5,690 nt of DNA from an uncultured Sphingomonadaceae bacterium (GTDB lineage Bacteria; Pseudomonadota; Alphaproteobacteria; Sphingomonadales; Sphingomonadaceae), in the NCBI GenBank assembly GCA_937920575.1, contig CAKZSF010000298.1, positions 1 through 5,690 of the forward strand, written 5' to 3'. Within the stretch, counting starts at the first letter, position 1. Each line of letters starts with the position of its first letter. A program made the translations under genes and the position numbers. Below the pieces are notes generated by a model. It had not been told where the DNA came from. It ran no database searches and was given only the letters and a program-made list of their open reading frames with translations. Shown here in pieces: positions 1 to 5,690 of the stretch.

Positions 1-1109
1 TCGAACGCCTCGACAATTTCCGCGACCATAGATGTGGCAGAAATCACCGCTGCAACGCCCGCTGCATTGCTCAGGAAGATGAATGCAAACAGCGCAATCG
101 CGCCATTGGTGGAGCTCAGTTCTGGCCAGAAACCCAGCGCATGGAGGCCATAGGGAATCAGCCAGGCGGTCATTGATACCAGTGTCGCTACCGCACCTGT
201 TTTCGCTTTGCCAAATCGGCTGTGCAGTCCGCCCAAACCAACAAAGACCAGCACCACACTCAGGAACAGGGTCACCGGATAGATTGCGAGCTGCTCCAGC
301 GTGAGCTCCCACACGAAATAATAGAGGTAGTTAGACAGAGCGAAGGTCATGCCTTGGCTGACATAAGCAGCGAGCGCGCCGGCTGCGAAAATCAGGAAGG
401 CTCTTTCAGAGAACGCTTCGCGAATTTCAACGAAAGCGCCTGACAAAGAGAAGGGCGGCGGCCTGTCTTTTGGATAGCCGGCGACCCATTTGTGCTGGCC
501 TGCCGCAGACACGATCACCGCGATGGCCATCACCACCGCGCCGTACAGGCCGTAAATGTCATAGCCGGTGCGGGATTGCGGGCCGTCGACCAGAAACACT
601 TGGTAGGCGAGGAACAGAATGATCAACCCGCTGCCCCATCCAAACAGGAAACGGAAACGGAACAGCGTGGTGCGTTCCTCGTAATCCTTCGTCAGTTCAG
701 GCACGAGTGCGGTTGACGGCACTTCGCACGCTGACAACAACAGCCGCACAGTGATCGCCATGCCCAGCAAGAACCAGAAACTTGGCACGCCTTCAACCGG
801 CGGCGACCACAAGAAGTACCACACGAACGCCAAGGGGATCGGCGCGACATACAGCCACGGCAGTCGGCGCCCCCATTTGGTGTAGGTGCGGTCTGACAGA
901 TTGCCCAAAAACGGGTCGATAAAGGCATCGACCACCAGCGCAATCACCAAGGCGAGGCTAACCAGCCACGCCTCCATGCCCAGCACTTGGTTATAGAATA
1001 TCAGCAGGAAGACGGAGAAGCCGTTATCCTTGATCCCGAACGCGACCGATCCTGATCCGTTGAACAGTTTGATCCGCAGCGGGAGCGGCTGATGGGCAGA
1101 GCCGCTCAT
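1..1109 (-). CDS. GPH-family (MelB-like) MFS cation symporter, C-terminus cut by window edge
   Basis: Inner-membrane secondary transporter of the glycoside-pentoside-hexuronide:cation symporter family (MFS_2). The frame is open from the ATG at 1109 to the left edge, giving 369 residues of a family that usually has about 450-500, so the C-terminal helices lie outside. The hallmark loop after helix 2 is at residues 65-85: DPFLGNLSDRT, then KWGRRLPW. Asp61 and Asp65 fall where MelB has its cation-binding Asp55 and Asp59, so ion coupling looks retained. A second family block (EVPSTALVPELT, then EERT) is at 129-147. Several hydrophobic helices are evident, for example around 48-66, 86-101, 111-127, 158-174, 186-203, 236-256 and 275-293. 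The start overlaps the stop of the upstream SDR gene as ATGA, implying translational coupling. Family members carry sugars but also other solutes; the substrate here is unknown, and the catabolic neighbours suggest an organic acid or glycoconjugate. Family call is firm; substrate is not. Confidence 0.9.
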   Translation of the reverse strand, partial: MSGSAHQPLPLRIKLFNGSGSVAFGIKDNGFSVFLLIFYNQVLGMEAWLVSLALVIALVVDAFIDPFLGNLSDRTYTKWGRRLPWLYVAPIPLAFVWYFLWSPPVEGVPSFWFLLGMAITVRLLLSACEVPSTALVPELTKDYEERTTLFRFRFLFGWGSGLIILFLAYQVFLVDGPQSRTGYDIYGLYGAVVMAIAVIVSAAGQHKWVAGYPKDRPPPFSLSGAFVEIREAFSERAFLIFAAGALAAYVSQGMTFALSNYLYYFVWELTLEQLAIYPVTLFLSVVLVFVGLGGLHSRFGKAKTGAVATLVSMTAWLIPYGLHALGFWPELSSTNGAIALFAFIFLSNAAGVAAVISATSMVAEIVEAF

Positions 1110-1960
1110 TGGTTCTTAAAGGCCTCTTCCATCTGCTCCAGCGCGGAGAACATTCCCGCTTCGTCCGGATCCCAGCTGTGTCGTGGCCCGATGGTGATAC
1201 CGCCATCCACCAGCAAAGCCTCCCCAGTGATGAAGCCGGCGGCATCGCTGGCCAAAAACGCAGCAGCCTCTGCAATGTCGCGCGGTTCGCCAGCACGTTT
1301 TACGGGTTGCGCGTTGGATGACATTTGCCGGATCATCGCATTGGCTTGTGCCTTGTGGTCCTCGTCGATTTCCAGCGACGAGGTAAAAATGTTCGTGTTG
1401 ATAAAACCGGGCTGAATTGCGTTCACGCGAATACCGAATTGCGCGAGGTCAGCGGCGGCGGACTTGTTGAGATGCAGCACCGCGCCCTTCGCCACGGCAT
1501 AGGCGCTGGGCGAATAGCCTGGGCCCGTTCCCGCGACACTGCTGGTGTTGACGAAAGACGAGCCCGGACGATCCTTCATATGCGGCACGGCATAGCGGAT
1601 GCCGAACGCGACCGAGCGCAGCAGCAGATCCATCGTGCGGTCCCACTCATCCGGCTCAATTTCGTGAATGCCGGGCCGCGCACCGCCTGCGCCCGCGTTG
1701 TTGAACACGGTGTCGATCCCGCCTGTTTCCTCGGCCGCTCGATCCATCAACGCCTTGATGCTCTCGCAATCGCAGACGTCGCAATATTGGAAGCGAATCT
1801 CGCCTTCCCCGCTGTAATTGGCCGCCAGAGCTTCGCCGCCTTCGCGGTCGATATCGGCGGCGTAAACAATCGCGCCTTCGTCTGCGAACAGCGTCGCGCT
1901 GGCCTTGCCAATGCCCGATGCAGCGCCGGTTACGATCACGGTTTTACCGGAGAATCGCAT
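1106..1960 (-). CDS. Classical SDR-family oxidoreductase, probably NAD-dependent
   Basis: Cytoplasmic short-chain dehydrogenase/reductase, 284 residues, interconverting an alcohol and a ketone. The nucleotide-binding motif TGAASGIG is at residues 11-18. Asp36 at the end of strand beta2 (AADID) favours NAD(H). NNAG is at 87-90, the catalytic Ser at about 141 (NTSSVAG), and Tyr154/Lys158 form YAVAK. QPGFINTN at 183-190 and VDGG at 251-254 are the usual late motifs. The catalytic-tetrad Asn is not present: the helix reads MDLLLRSVAF, with Leu113 where most members have Asn. About 30 residues follow VDGG, a longer tail than usual. The frame stays open to 2245, but the ATG at 1960 is chosen because it begins right at the Rossmann fold and has GAGAGGA about 8 nt upstream; the extension crosses the divergent promoter region. 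It is the first gene of a leftward unit with the symporter. Substrate unknown. Confidence 0.92.
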   Translation of the reverse strand: MRFSGKTVIVTGAASGIGKASATLFADEGAIVYAADIDREGGEALAANYSGEGEIRFQYCDVCDCESIKALMDRAAEETGGIDTVFNNAGAGGARPGIHEIEPDEWDRTMDLLLRSVAFGIRYAVPHMKDRPGSSFVNTSSVAGTGPGYSPSAYAVAKGAVLHLNKSAAADLAQFGIRVNAIQPGFINTNIFTSSLEIDEDHKAQANAMIRQMSSNAQPVKRAGEPRDIAEAAAFLASDAAGFITGEALLVDGGITIGPRHSWDPDEAGMFSALEQMEEAFKNQ

Positions 1961-1988
1961 GTGTTTTCCTCTCTCAACTCCGCCGGAC

Positions 1989-2016
1989 AGCTTAGGGGCC
2001 GCATCCTTCACGTCAA
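1989..2016 (-). promoter_or_regulatory. Possible sigma70-type promoter for the leftward SDR-symporter unit
   Basis: Read on the minus strand, TTGACG (2016-2011) is followed after 16 nt by TAAGCT (1994-1989). The -35 matches the consensus at five of six positions. The -10 matches at only three, but these include the key first, second and last bases. The start codon lies about 28 nt beyond the -10, leaving room for a short leader and the GAGAGGA ribosome-binding site. The -35 box lies inside the ACGT palindrome, so a bound regulator would block it. No convincing plus-strand promoter for the ACAD unit was found. Prediction only. Confidence 0.3.
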
Positions 2017-2022
2017 CGTAAA
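2007..2022. promoter_or_regulatory. ACGT-centred palindrome, candidate operator in the divergent promoter region
   Basis: The 16-bp site TTCACGTCAACGTAAA has the symmetric form TTnACGTnnACGTnAA; six of eight base pairs across the dyad match. A third ACGT follows at 2031-2034 (GTGACGTTACGG). The site sits between the divergent SDR and ACAD genes and overlaps the possible minus-strand -35 box. From memory, the spacing resembles sites reported for MerR-family LiuR-type regulators of branched-chain and fatty-acid catabolism in proteobacteria. TetR-type repressors of acyl-CoA genes also bind short palindromes, so the regulator family is uncertain. No regulator gene is in the window. The symmetry is seen directly; the function is inferred. 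Confidence 0.5.
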
Positions 2023-2129
2023 CTAGGGTGACGTTACGGCATGGCTGGCGCGCTTCACAGCTATCAAATCCGCTCTTGCGACTCGCTCCGCTTCTCCCCA
2101 AACAGGCAGCAAGGAAAGAGGAGATATCG

Positions 2130-3311
2130 ATGTCCGATCTGGAACAATTCCGCAGCGAATTGCGCAGCTGGCTGGAGGCAAATTGCCCCGAGGAAATGCG
2201 CCAACCCGCCCGCAGCGAAGACGACGTTTTCTGGGGTGGCCGCAACCCGACCTTCCAAAATGACGCGCAAAAGGCGTGGTTCGAAGCATGCGTGGAGAAG
2301 GGCTATACTGTCCCCGATTGGCCGACTGAATATGGCGGTGCGGGCCTGAACGCGGCAGAACTCAAAGTCTTCCGTCAGGAAATGAACCGGATCAACGCGC
2401 GCCCGCCATTGTCCAGCTTTGGTATCTGGATGCTCGGGCCGGCGCTGCTGCATTTTGGTACGCATGAGCAGAAGGAACGCTTCCTCACCGAAATCGCACG
2501 CGGCGAGATTCGCTGGTGTCAGGGTTACTCAGAACCAGGGAGCGGGTCTGACCTGGTGTCCTTGCAAACTTTTGGCGAGGACAAGGGCGACCACTGGGTC
2601 GTCAATGGCCAGAAGATCTGGACCAGCTATGCCGATCACGCCGACTGGATTTTCTGCCTCGTCCGCACGGATAAGAGTGACAAATATCGCGGCATCACGT
2701 TCATGCTGTACGACATGGAAAGCGAAGGCGTTTCGACCAAGCCGATCAAGCTGATCTCGGGCCGTTCGCCATTCTGCGAGACGTTCTTTGACGATGTCAA
2801 AGTGCCGAAGAGCTATGGCGAGAATATTCCCGCGCAAGTCGGCGAAGTGAATCGCGGCTGGGATGTGGCGAAATATCTGCTGGGTCACGAACGCGCTATG
2901 ATCTCGGGCCAGAGCGGCGGCGAACGCACTGGATCGCTGGGCGCGGCGCTGGCGCGCAACGACATGATCGAGAACGATCTGATGCGCGCAGAAATCGCGA
3001 TGTTTGATATCGATGCGCTGGCCTTTGCCGCAATGGCGGAGAAGTTTGCGGATGAGATCAAGGTCGGCAAATGCCACCCGGCTCAGCCCAACATGATGAA
3101 ATATGCCGGCACCGAGCTGAACAAGGCCAAGCACGAACTGGTCATGACGGCAGGTGGCTCTGCTGCGCTCGAATGGGAAAGCGACGCCAGTAAGGATGGC
3201 AAGCATGCCCGCGACTGGCTGCGCACCAAGGCAAACTCGATCGAAGGCGGCACCAGCGAAGTGATGCTGAACGTCATTTCCAAACGCATTCTTGAGCTTC
3301 CGGGGGGCTGA
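2130..3311 (+). CDS. Acyl-CoA dehydrogenase, probable catalytic subunit of a heteromeric ACAD
   Basis: FAD-dependent alpha,beta-desaturase of acyl-CoA thioesters, cytoplasmic, 393 residues. Domains run in family order: N-terminal helical (about 1-125), beta-barrel middle (about 126-235) and C-terminal helical (about 236-393). The flavin/substrate loop YSEPGSGSD is at 133-141 and IWTS at 163-166. Glu254 in LGHER matches the isovaleryl-CoA-dehydrogenase-type catalytic Glu. The alternative MCAD-type site reads IEGGTSE (371-377) with Gly at the aligned position. It lacks the Arg-x-Gln-Phe-Gly motif, and the Gln-x-x-Gly-Gly motif is degraded to VMTAGG, so the FAD diphosphate contacts must come from a partner, probably the next gene product 4 bp downstream. 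The start at 2130 is preferred over an upstream in-frame codon at 2028 because AAGAGGAG lies just upstream of it and homology begins there. First gene of the rightward unit. Chain or ring specificity is not readable. Confidence 0.93.
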   Translation: MSDLEQFRSELRSWLEANCPEEMRQPARSEDDVFWGGRNPTFQNDAQKAWFEACVEKGYTVPDWPTEYGGAGLNAAELKVFRQEMNRINARPPLSSFGIWMLGPALLHFGTHEQKERFLTEIARGEIRWCQGYSEPGSGSDLVSLQTFGEDKGDHWVVNGQKIWTSYADHADWIFCLVRTDKSDKYRGITFMLYDMESEGVSTKPIKLISGRSPFCETFFDDVKVPKSYGENIPAQVGEVNRGWDVAKYLLGHERAMISGQSGGERTGSLGAALARNDMIENDLMRAEIAMFDIDALAFAAMAEKFADEIKVGKCHPAQPNMMKYAGTELNKAKHELVMTAGGSAALEWESDASKDGKHARDWLRTKANSIEGGTSEVMLNVISKRILELPGG

Positions 3312-3315
3312 ACCA

Positions 3316-4455
3316 ATGGCAATGTATTATAATGATGATCAGACCATGCTGTCTGATACCGCCGGAACTTTCATGTCCGAAGAAGGAGCGATTGCGAAGC
3401 AACTGCGCCACTGGCGCGACCGCGATTGCCCCGATGGTTTCGGCCATGCGCTGTGGAAGCAGTTCGCCGAAATGGGCTTTACCGGCATGCTCGTGTCAGA
3501 GGAGGATGGCGGGCTGGGCATGGGCCATGTCGAGGCAGGCATCGTGCTAGAAGAGATCGGCCGCAATCTGACGCCGTCACCGTTTCTGACCAGCTCGGTC
3601 ATGGCCGCGAGCGCACTTGGCCAAGGCAGTGCTGAGATGCGCGGCCGCTGGTTGCCGGGGCTTATCTCTGGCGACAGCGTGTTTGCTGTGGCTGTGGACG
3701 AAGGGCCAAAGCACCGCCCGCAAAACATTGCCTGCCGCGCGGAGAAATCCGGCAATGGCTTCAAGCTTTCGGGCAAGAAGACCTTCGTCATTCAGGGCGC
3801 GAGCGCGGACATGATGGTCGTCGCCGCGCGCACATCGGGCGCAGATGACGACAATGATGGGCTGACGCTGTTTGCCGTACCCAAGGATGCAAGCGGGGTC
3901 GATCAAGACCCGGTGCGTTTGGTGGATTCGTCCATGGCCAGCCATGTCACCTTTGACGGCGTAGAGCTGGACGGCGATGCGGTTATCGGCGAGGTCGATG
4001 GTGGCCGCGACATTCTCAACGCGATGCTGAATGCTGGCCGTGTTGGTGCGGCGGCAGAGGGTGTGGGCGTCGCACGCGGCGCGATGGATATCACCGTCGA
4101 TTATCTGAAGCAGCGCAAGCAATTCGGGACAATCATCGGCGAGTTTCAGGCGCTGCAACACCGCGCTGCGCATCTCTATTCAGAGGTCGAAATTGCGCGC
4201 GCCGCCGTGCTCAAGGCGCAGCAGAAGCTCGATGAAGGCAGCGAGAATATCGATCTGTTTGTCTCGGTCGCCAAGGCAAAGGTTGCCAAGACCGCAAGCC
4301 TATCTGTGAAGGAAGGTGTGCAGATGCATGGCGGCATCGGCATGACGGACGAATATGATATCGGCTTGTTTATGAAACGCGACCGCGCGCTGCAGGAATT
4401 CTGCGGCGATCTGTACTACCACGCAGGCCGCGTGGCTGAACTCAGCGGTTATTGA
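3316..4455 (+). CDS. Acyl-CoA dehydrogenase-like protein, probable non-catalytic FAD-binding partner subunit
   Basis: 379-residue ACAD-fold protein with N-terminal helical, beta-barrel and C-terminal helical domains. It keeps the FAD-diphosphate motifs: RKQFG at 267-271 and QMHGGIG at 336-342, followed by the usual TDEY. It lacks the catalytic apparatus: the IVD-type Glu position reads LNAGR with Gly241, the MCAD-type position is Cys363 (EFCGD), the TEPxxGSD loop is replaced by VDEGPKHRP (127-135), and the flavin-contact WT/S motif is FVIQGAS (157-163). This pattern is the complement of the preceding protein. In known alpha2beta2 ACADs of actinobacterial steroid side-chain breakdown, one partner is similarly inactive alone. 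The ATG at 3316 was chosen; it lies 4 nt after the upstream stop, with a G-rich stretch as a weak ribosome site, so translation is probably coupled. A second ATG at 3322 is equally possible. An in-frame TTG at 3292 is unlikely. Confidence 0.91.
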   Translation: MAMYYNDDQTMLSDTAGTFMSEEGAIAKQLRHWRDRDCPDGFGHALWKQFAEMGFTGMLVSEEDGGLGMGHVEAGIVLEEIGRNLTPSPFLTSSVMAASALGQGSAEMRGRWLPGLISGDSVFAVAVDEGPKHRPQNIACRAEKSGNGFKLSGKKTFVIQGASADMMVVAARTSGADDDNDGLTLFAVPKDASGVDQDPVRLVDSSMASHVTFDGVELDGDAVIGEVDGGRDILNAMLNAGRVGAAAEGVGVARGAMDITVDYLKQRKQFGTIIGEFQALQHRAAHLYSEVEIARAAVLKAQQKLDEGSENIDLFVSVAKAKVAKTASLSVKEGVQMHGGIGMTDEYDIGLFMKRDRALQEFCGDLYYHAGRVAELSGY

Positions 4456-4462
4456 TCAACGC

Positions 4463-4545
4463 CGTCACCCCCAGCGAAGGCTGGGGTCTATGGCGGAAAT
4501 GTCCGGTTTTGACTGGATGAGATCCCAGCTTTCGCTGGGATGACG
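4463..4545. repeat. REPIN-like pair of inverted palindromic repeats
   Basis: Two arms (4463-4488 and 4521-4545) are inverted copies of each other over about 25 bases, with one indel and a few substitutions, separated by 32 bases. Each arm is itself a hairpin. The left pairs CCCCAGC with GCTGGGG around GAAG (4469-4486). The right pairs ATCCCAGC with GCTGGGAT around TTTC (4522-4541). The arms end in CGTCA and TGACG. This is the architecture of a REP doublet; repeats with this core are, to my knowledge, common between genes in sphingomonads. Neither hairpin is followed by a U-tract, so it is not a standard intrinsic terminator. It may stabilise the upstream ACAD transcript or reduce read-through. 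The right arm ends 12 bases before the next start codon. Confidence 0.8.
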
Positions 4546-4557
4546 AAAGGAAAGACA

Positions 4558-5361
4558 ATGGATCTCAATTCACTTTTTGGCCTGACTGGCCGTGTCGCTC
4601 TCGTCACTGGCGGTTCGCGCGGGATCGGCAAGATGATTGTCGAGGGCTTGCTCGCCGCTGGATGTGAACGCGTTTACATCAGCGCGCGCAAACAAGAGCA
4701 GGTGCAGGCCACGGTCGACGAGCTGGGTGATCGCGTGATTGGCATTCCCGCCGATCTGAGCCAGATGGACGGCATGCAGCAATTGGTCGATGCGATCTCT
4801 GCAAAGGAAGACAAGCTCGACATCCTGATCAACAACGCTGGTGCCGCATGGGGTCAGGATTACCTCGAATTCAGCGAGGCGGGCTGGCATCGCACGATGG
4901 ATCTGAACGTCAAAACGCCGTTTTTCCTCACGCAAAAGCTGCATGGCCTGCTGACCGCTGCGGCGACTGAGGCGCAACCGGCTAAAGTGATCCACATCTC
5001 CTCCATCGATGGGCAGCGGATCAATCCGTGGGAAACCTATGCCTATCAGGCATCGAAAGCGGCGGTGATCCAGCTGACGCGGCGGATGGCCGCGCGGCTG
5101 ATCAAGGACCACATTGTCTGCACCACCATTGCGCCGGGCGCTTACCCCAGCGAAATGAACAAGGCCGCTAAAAGCGCACCTGACGCATCGGCTGCCTATA
5201 TTCCGGCGAAGCGCGTTGGCACGACCGAGGATATGGCTGCTGCGGCGATCTATCTGTGCAGCCGCGCGGGTGACTATGTGGTTGGCGAGACGCTGACCGT
5301 GGATGGCGGCGTGGTGAACGCCAGCCTGCCAACCTTGTTCAACGATCCTTCGGGAGGGTAG
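4558..5361 (+). CDS. RhlG-like SDR-family oxidoreductase, probably NADP-dependent
   Basis: Cytoplasmic classical SDR of 267 residues. TGGSRGIG is at 17-24; Arg21 and Arg44 (SARK after beta2) favour NADP(H). NNAG is at 92-95, the tetrad Asn at 117 (MDLNVK), Ser at 148-149 (HISSIDG), and Tyr163/Lys167 (YQASK). IAPGAYPSEM (191-200) and VDGG (248-251) follow. The glycine-rich segment, IPADLS, NNAGAAWG and the PGxxPSxM stretch resemble RhlG, the 3-oxoacyl reductase-like SDR first linked to rhamnolipid synthesis; many relatives act on other substrates, so the gene name is not transferred. The start at 4558 has AAAGGA about 8 nt upstream. The in-frame ATG at 4540 lies inside the right REP arm and would add only six residues. 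It is separated from the ACAD pair by the REPIN and followed 9 bp later by the SMP-30 gene. A likely role is a keto/hydroxy step on the same substrate (inference). Confidence 0.92.
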   Translation: MDLNSLFGLTGRVALVTGGSRGIGKMIVEGLLAAGCERVYISARKQEQVQATVDELGDRVIGIPADLSQMDGMQQLVDAISAKEDKLDILINNAGAAWGQDYLEFSEAGWHRTMDLNVKTPFFLTQKLHGLLTAAATEAQPAKVIHISSIDGQRINPWETYAYQASKAAVIQLTRRMAARLIKDHIVCTTIAPGAYPSEMNKAAKSAPDASAAYIPAKRVGTTEDMAAAAIYLCSRAGDYVVGETLTVDGGVVNASLPTLFNDPSGG

Positions 5362-5370
5362 ATAATCCGC

Positions 5371-5690
5371 ATGACCCACACGCTCCGCACCGTCGCCGAT
5401 GGGATTTACTTTGGCGAGGGGCCGCGCTGGCGTGCCGAGGACGCGGAGGGCCGCCAAAACGGACGATTATGGTTCTCTGACTTCTACGCGCATTGCGTCT
5501 ATTCGGTGAGCGAGTCAGGCGGCGATTTGCGCAAGGAACTGGAGGTGGATGATCAGCCCTCCGGCCTTGGGTGGATGCCCGACGGTTCGCTGCTGGTGGT
5601 TAAGATGAAAGCGCGCGAAGTGTGGCGTCGCTGGCCCGATGGCCGCTTCGCGCTCCATGCCGATCTGAAAGACGTTTCTGCCCATATGTG
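5371..5690 (+). CDS. SMP-30/gluconolactonase/LRE-like family protein, C-terminus cut by window edge
   Basis: The open frame from the ATG at 5371 to the right edge encodes 106 residues of a protein usually about 280-310 long. Recognisable features of this six-bladed beta-propeller family are GEGPRW at 15-20, with Glu16 at the expected metal-ligand position, then LWFSDFYAHCVYSV and PSGLGWMPDGSLLVV. Members are metal-dependent lactonases or related hydrolases, such as gluconolactonase and regucalcin. The catalytic Asn/Asp residues lie beyond the edge and cannot be checked. No signal peptide is visible, so it is probably cytoplasmic. It starts 9 bp after the RhlG-like SDR stop, with GGGAGGG just upstream overlapping the end of that gene, so it probably shares its transcript. 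Whether it opens a lactone in the same pathway is inference. Confidence 0.85.
   Translation, partial: MTHTLRTVADGIYFGEGPRWRAEDAEGRQNGRLWFSDFYAHCVYSVSESGGDLRKELEVDDQPSGLGWMPDGSLLVVKMKAREVWRRWPDGRFALHADLKDVSAHM

Noticed and set aside
1325..2026. 233-codon plus-strand open frame antisense to the SDR
   Set aside because: It lies wholly opposite a gene with clear SDR motifs; its translation is Arg/Ala/His-rich without a recognisable domain, as expected for an antisense shadow in GC-rich DNA.
1961..2245. N-terminal extension of the minus-strand SDR by 95 residues
   Set aside because: The frame is open, but the extension crosses the divergent promoter and the start of ACAD1, has no SDR-like sequence, and the internal ATG at 1960 has a good ribosome-binding site directly before the Rossmann fold.
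2529..3206. 225-codon minus-strand open frame inside ACAD1
   Set aside because: Antisense to a strongly supported ACAD with no family resemblance of its own; a codon-bias shadow.
3577..4173. 198-codon minus-strand open frame inside ACAD2
   Set aside because: Same reason: antisense to a well-supported gene, with no domain or ribosome-binding context.
4469..4541. Rho-independent terminator after ACAD2
   Set aside because: The two GC-rich hairpins lack a following T-tract (TCTATGG and GACGAAAGG follow), and the doublet symmetry fits a REPIN better.
4540..4557. Alternative ATG start of the RhlG-like SDR at 4540
   Set aside because: It is within the REP arm, has no ribosome-binding site upstream, and would place the AAAGGA site inside the coding region.
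4570..5457. 295-codon minus-strand open frame opposite the RhlG-like SDR
   Set aside because: Long, but antisense to a gene with complete SDR motifs and running into the SMP-30 start; composition is Arg/His-rich with no recognisable fold.

Overview
The window looks like a chromosomal catabolic locus from an alphaproteobacterium, most likely a sphingomonad or erythrobacter (Sphingomonadales). This is inferred from the moderately high GC content, the short intergenic gaps, the gene families present, and a pair of CCCAGC/GCTGGG imperfect palindromes of a kind I associate with that order. Nothing in the window (rRNA, for example) fixes the taxonomy. I see no tRNA, rRNA, CRISPR array, insertion sequence or phage gene.

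Layout: two divergent transcription units are separated by 169 bp. On the minus strand, reading leftward from 1960, there is a classical NAD-type short-chain dehydrogenase/reductase (SDR). It is translationally coupled through an ATGA overlap to a GPH-type (melibiose-permease-like) cation symporter that runs off the left edge. On the plus strand, reading rightward from 2130, there are two acyl-CoA dehydrogenase (ACAD) genes 4 bp apart, then an 83-bp REPIN-like double palindrome, then an RhlG-like NADP-type SDR, then the start of an SMP-30/gluconolactonase-family gene cut by the right edge. The gap between the units holds an ACGT-centred palindrome (2007-2022) that overlaps a possible minus-strand promoter and is the best operator candidate.

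How the genes may work together (inference): the symporter imports a substrate. The two SDRs, with opposite predicted cofactor preference, oxidise or reduce a hydroxyl/keto group. The ACAD pair desaturates a CoA thioester. The SMP-30-like protein may open a lactone. The substrate cannot be read from this sequence; a cyclic or branched carboxylic acid (terpenoid- or steroid-like) is one possibility.

The most informative observation is that the two ACADs have complementary sets of family motifs. The first keeps the flavin/substrate-loop motifs and the probable catalytic Glu but lacks the Arg-x-Gln-Phe-Gly and Gln-x-x-Gly-Gly FAD-diphosphate motifs. The second is the reverse. This predicts an obligate heteromeric enzyme of the alpha2beta2 type described for actinobacterial steroid side-chain ACADs.
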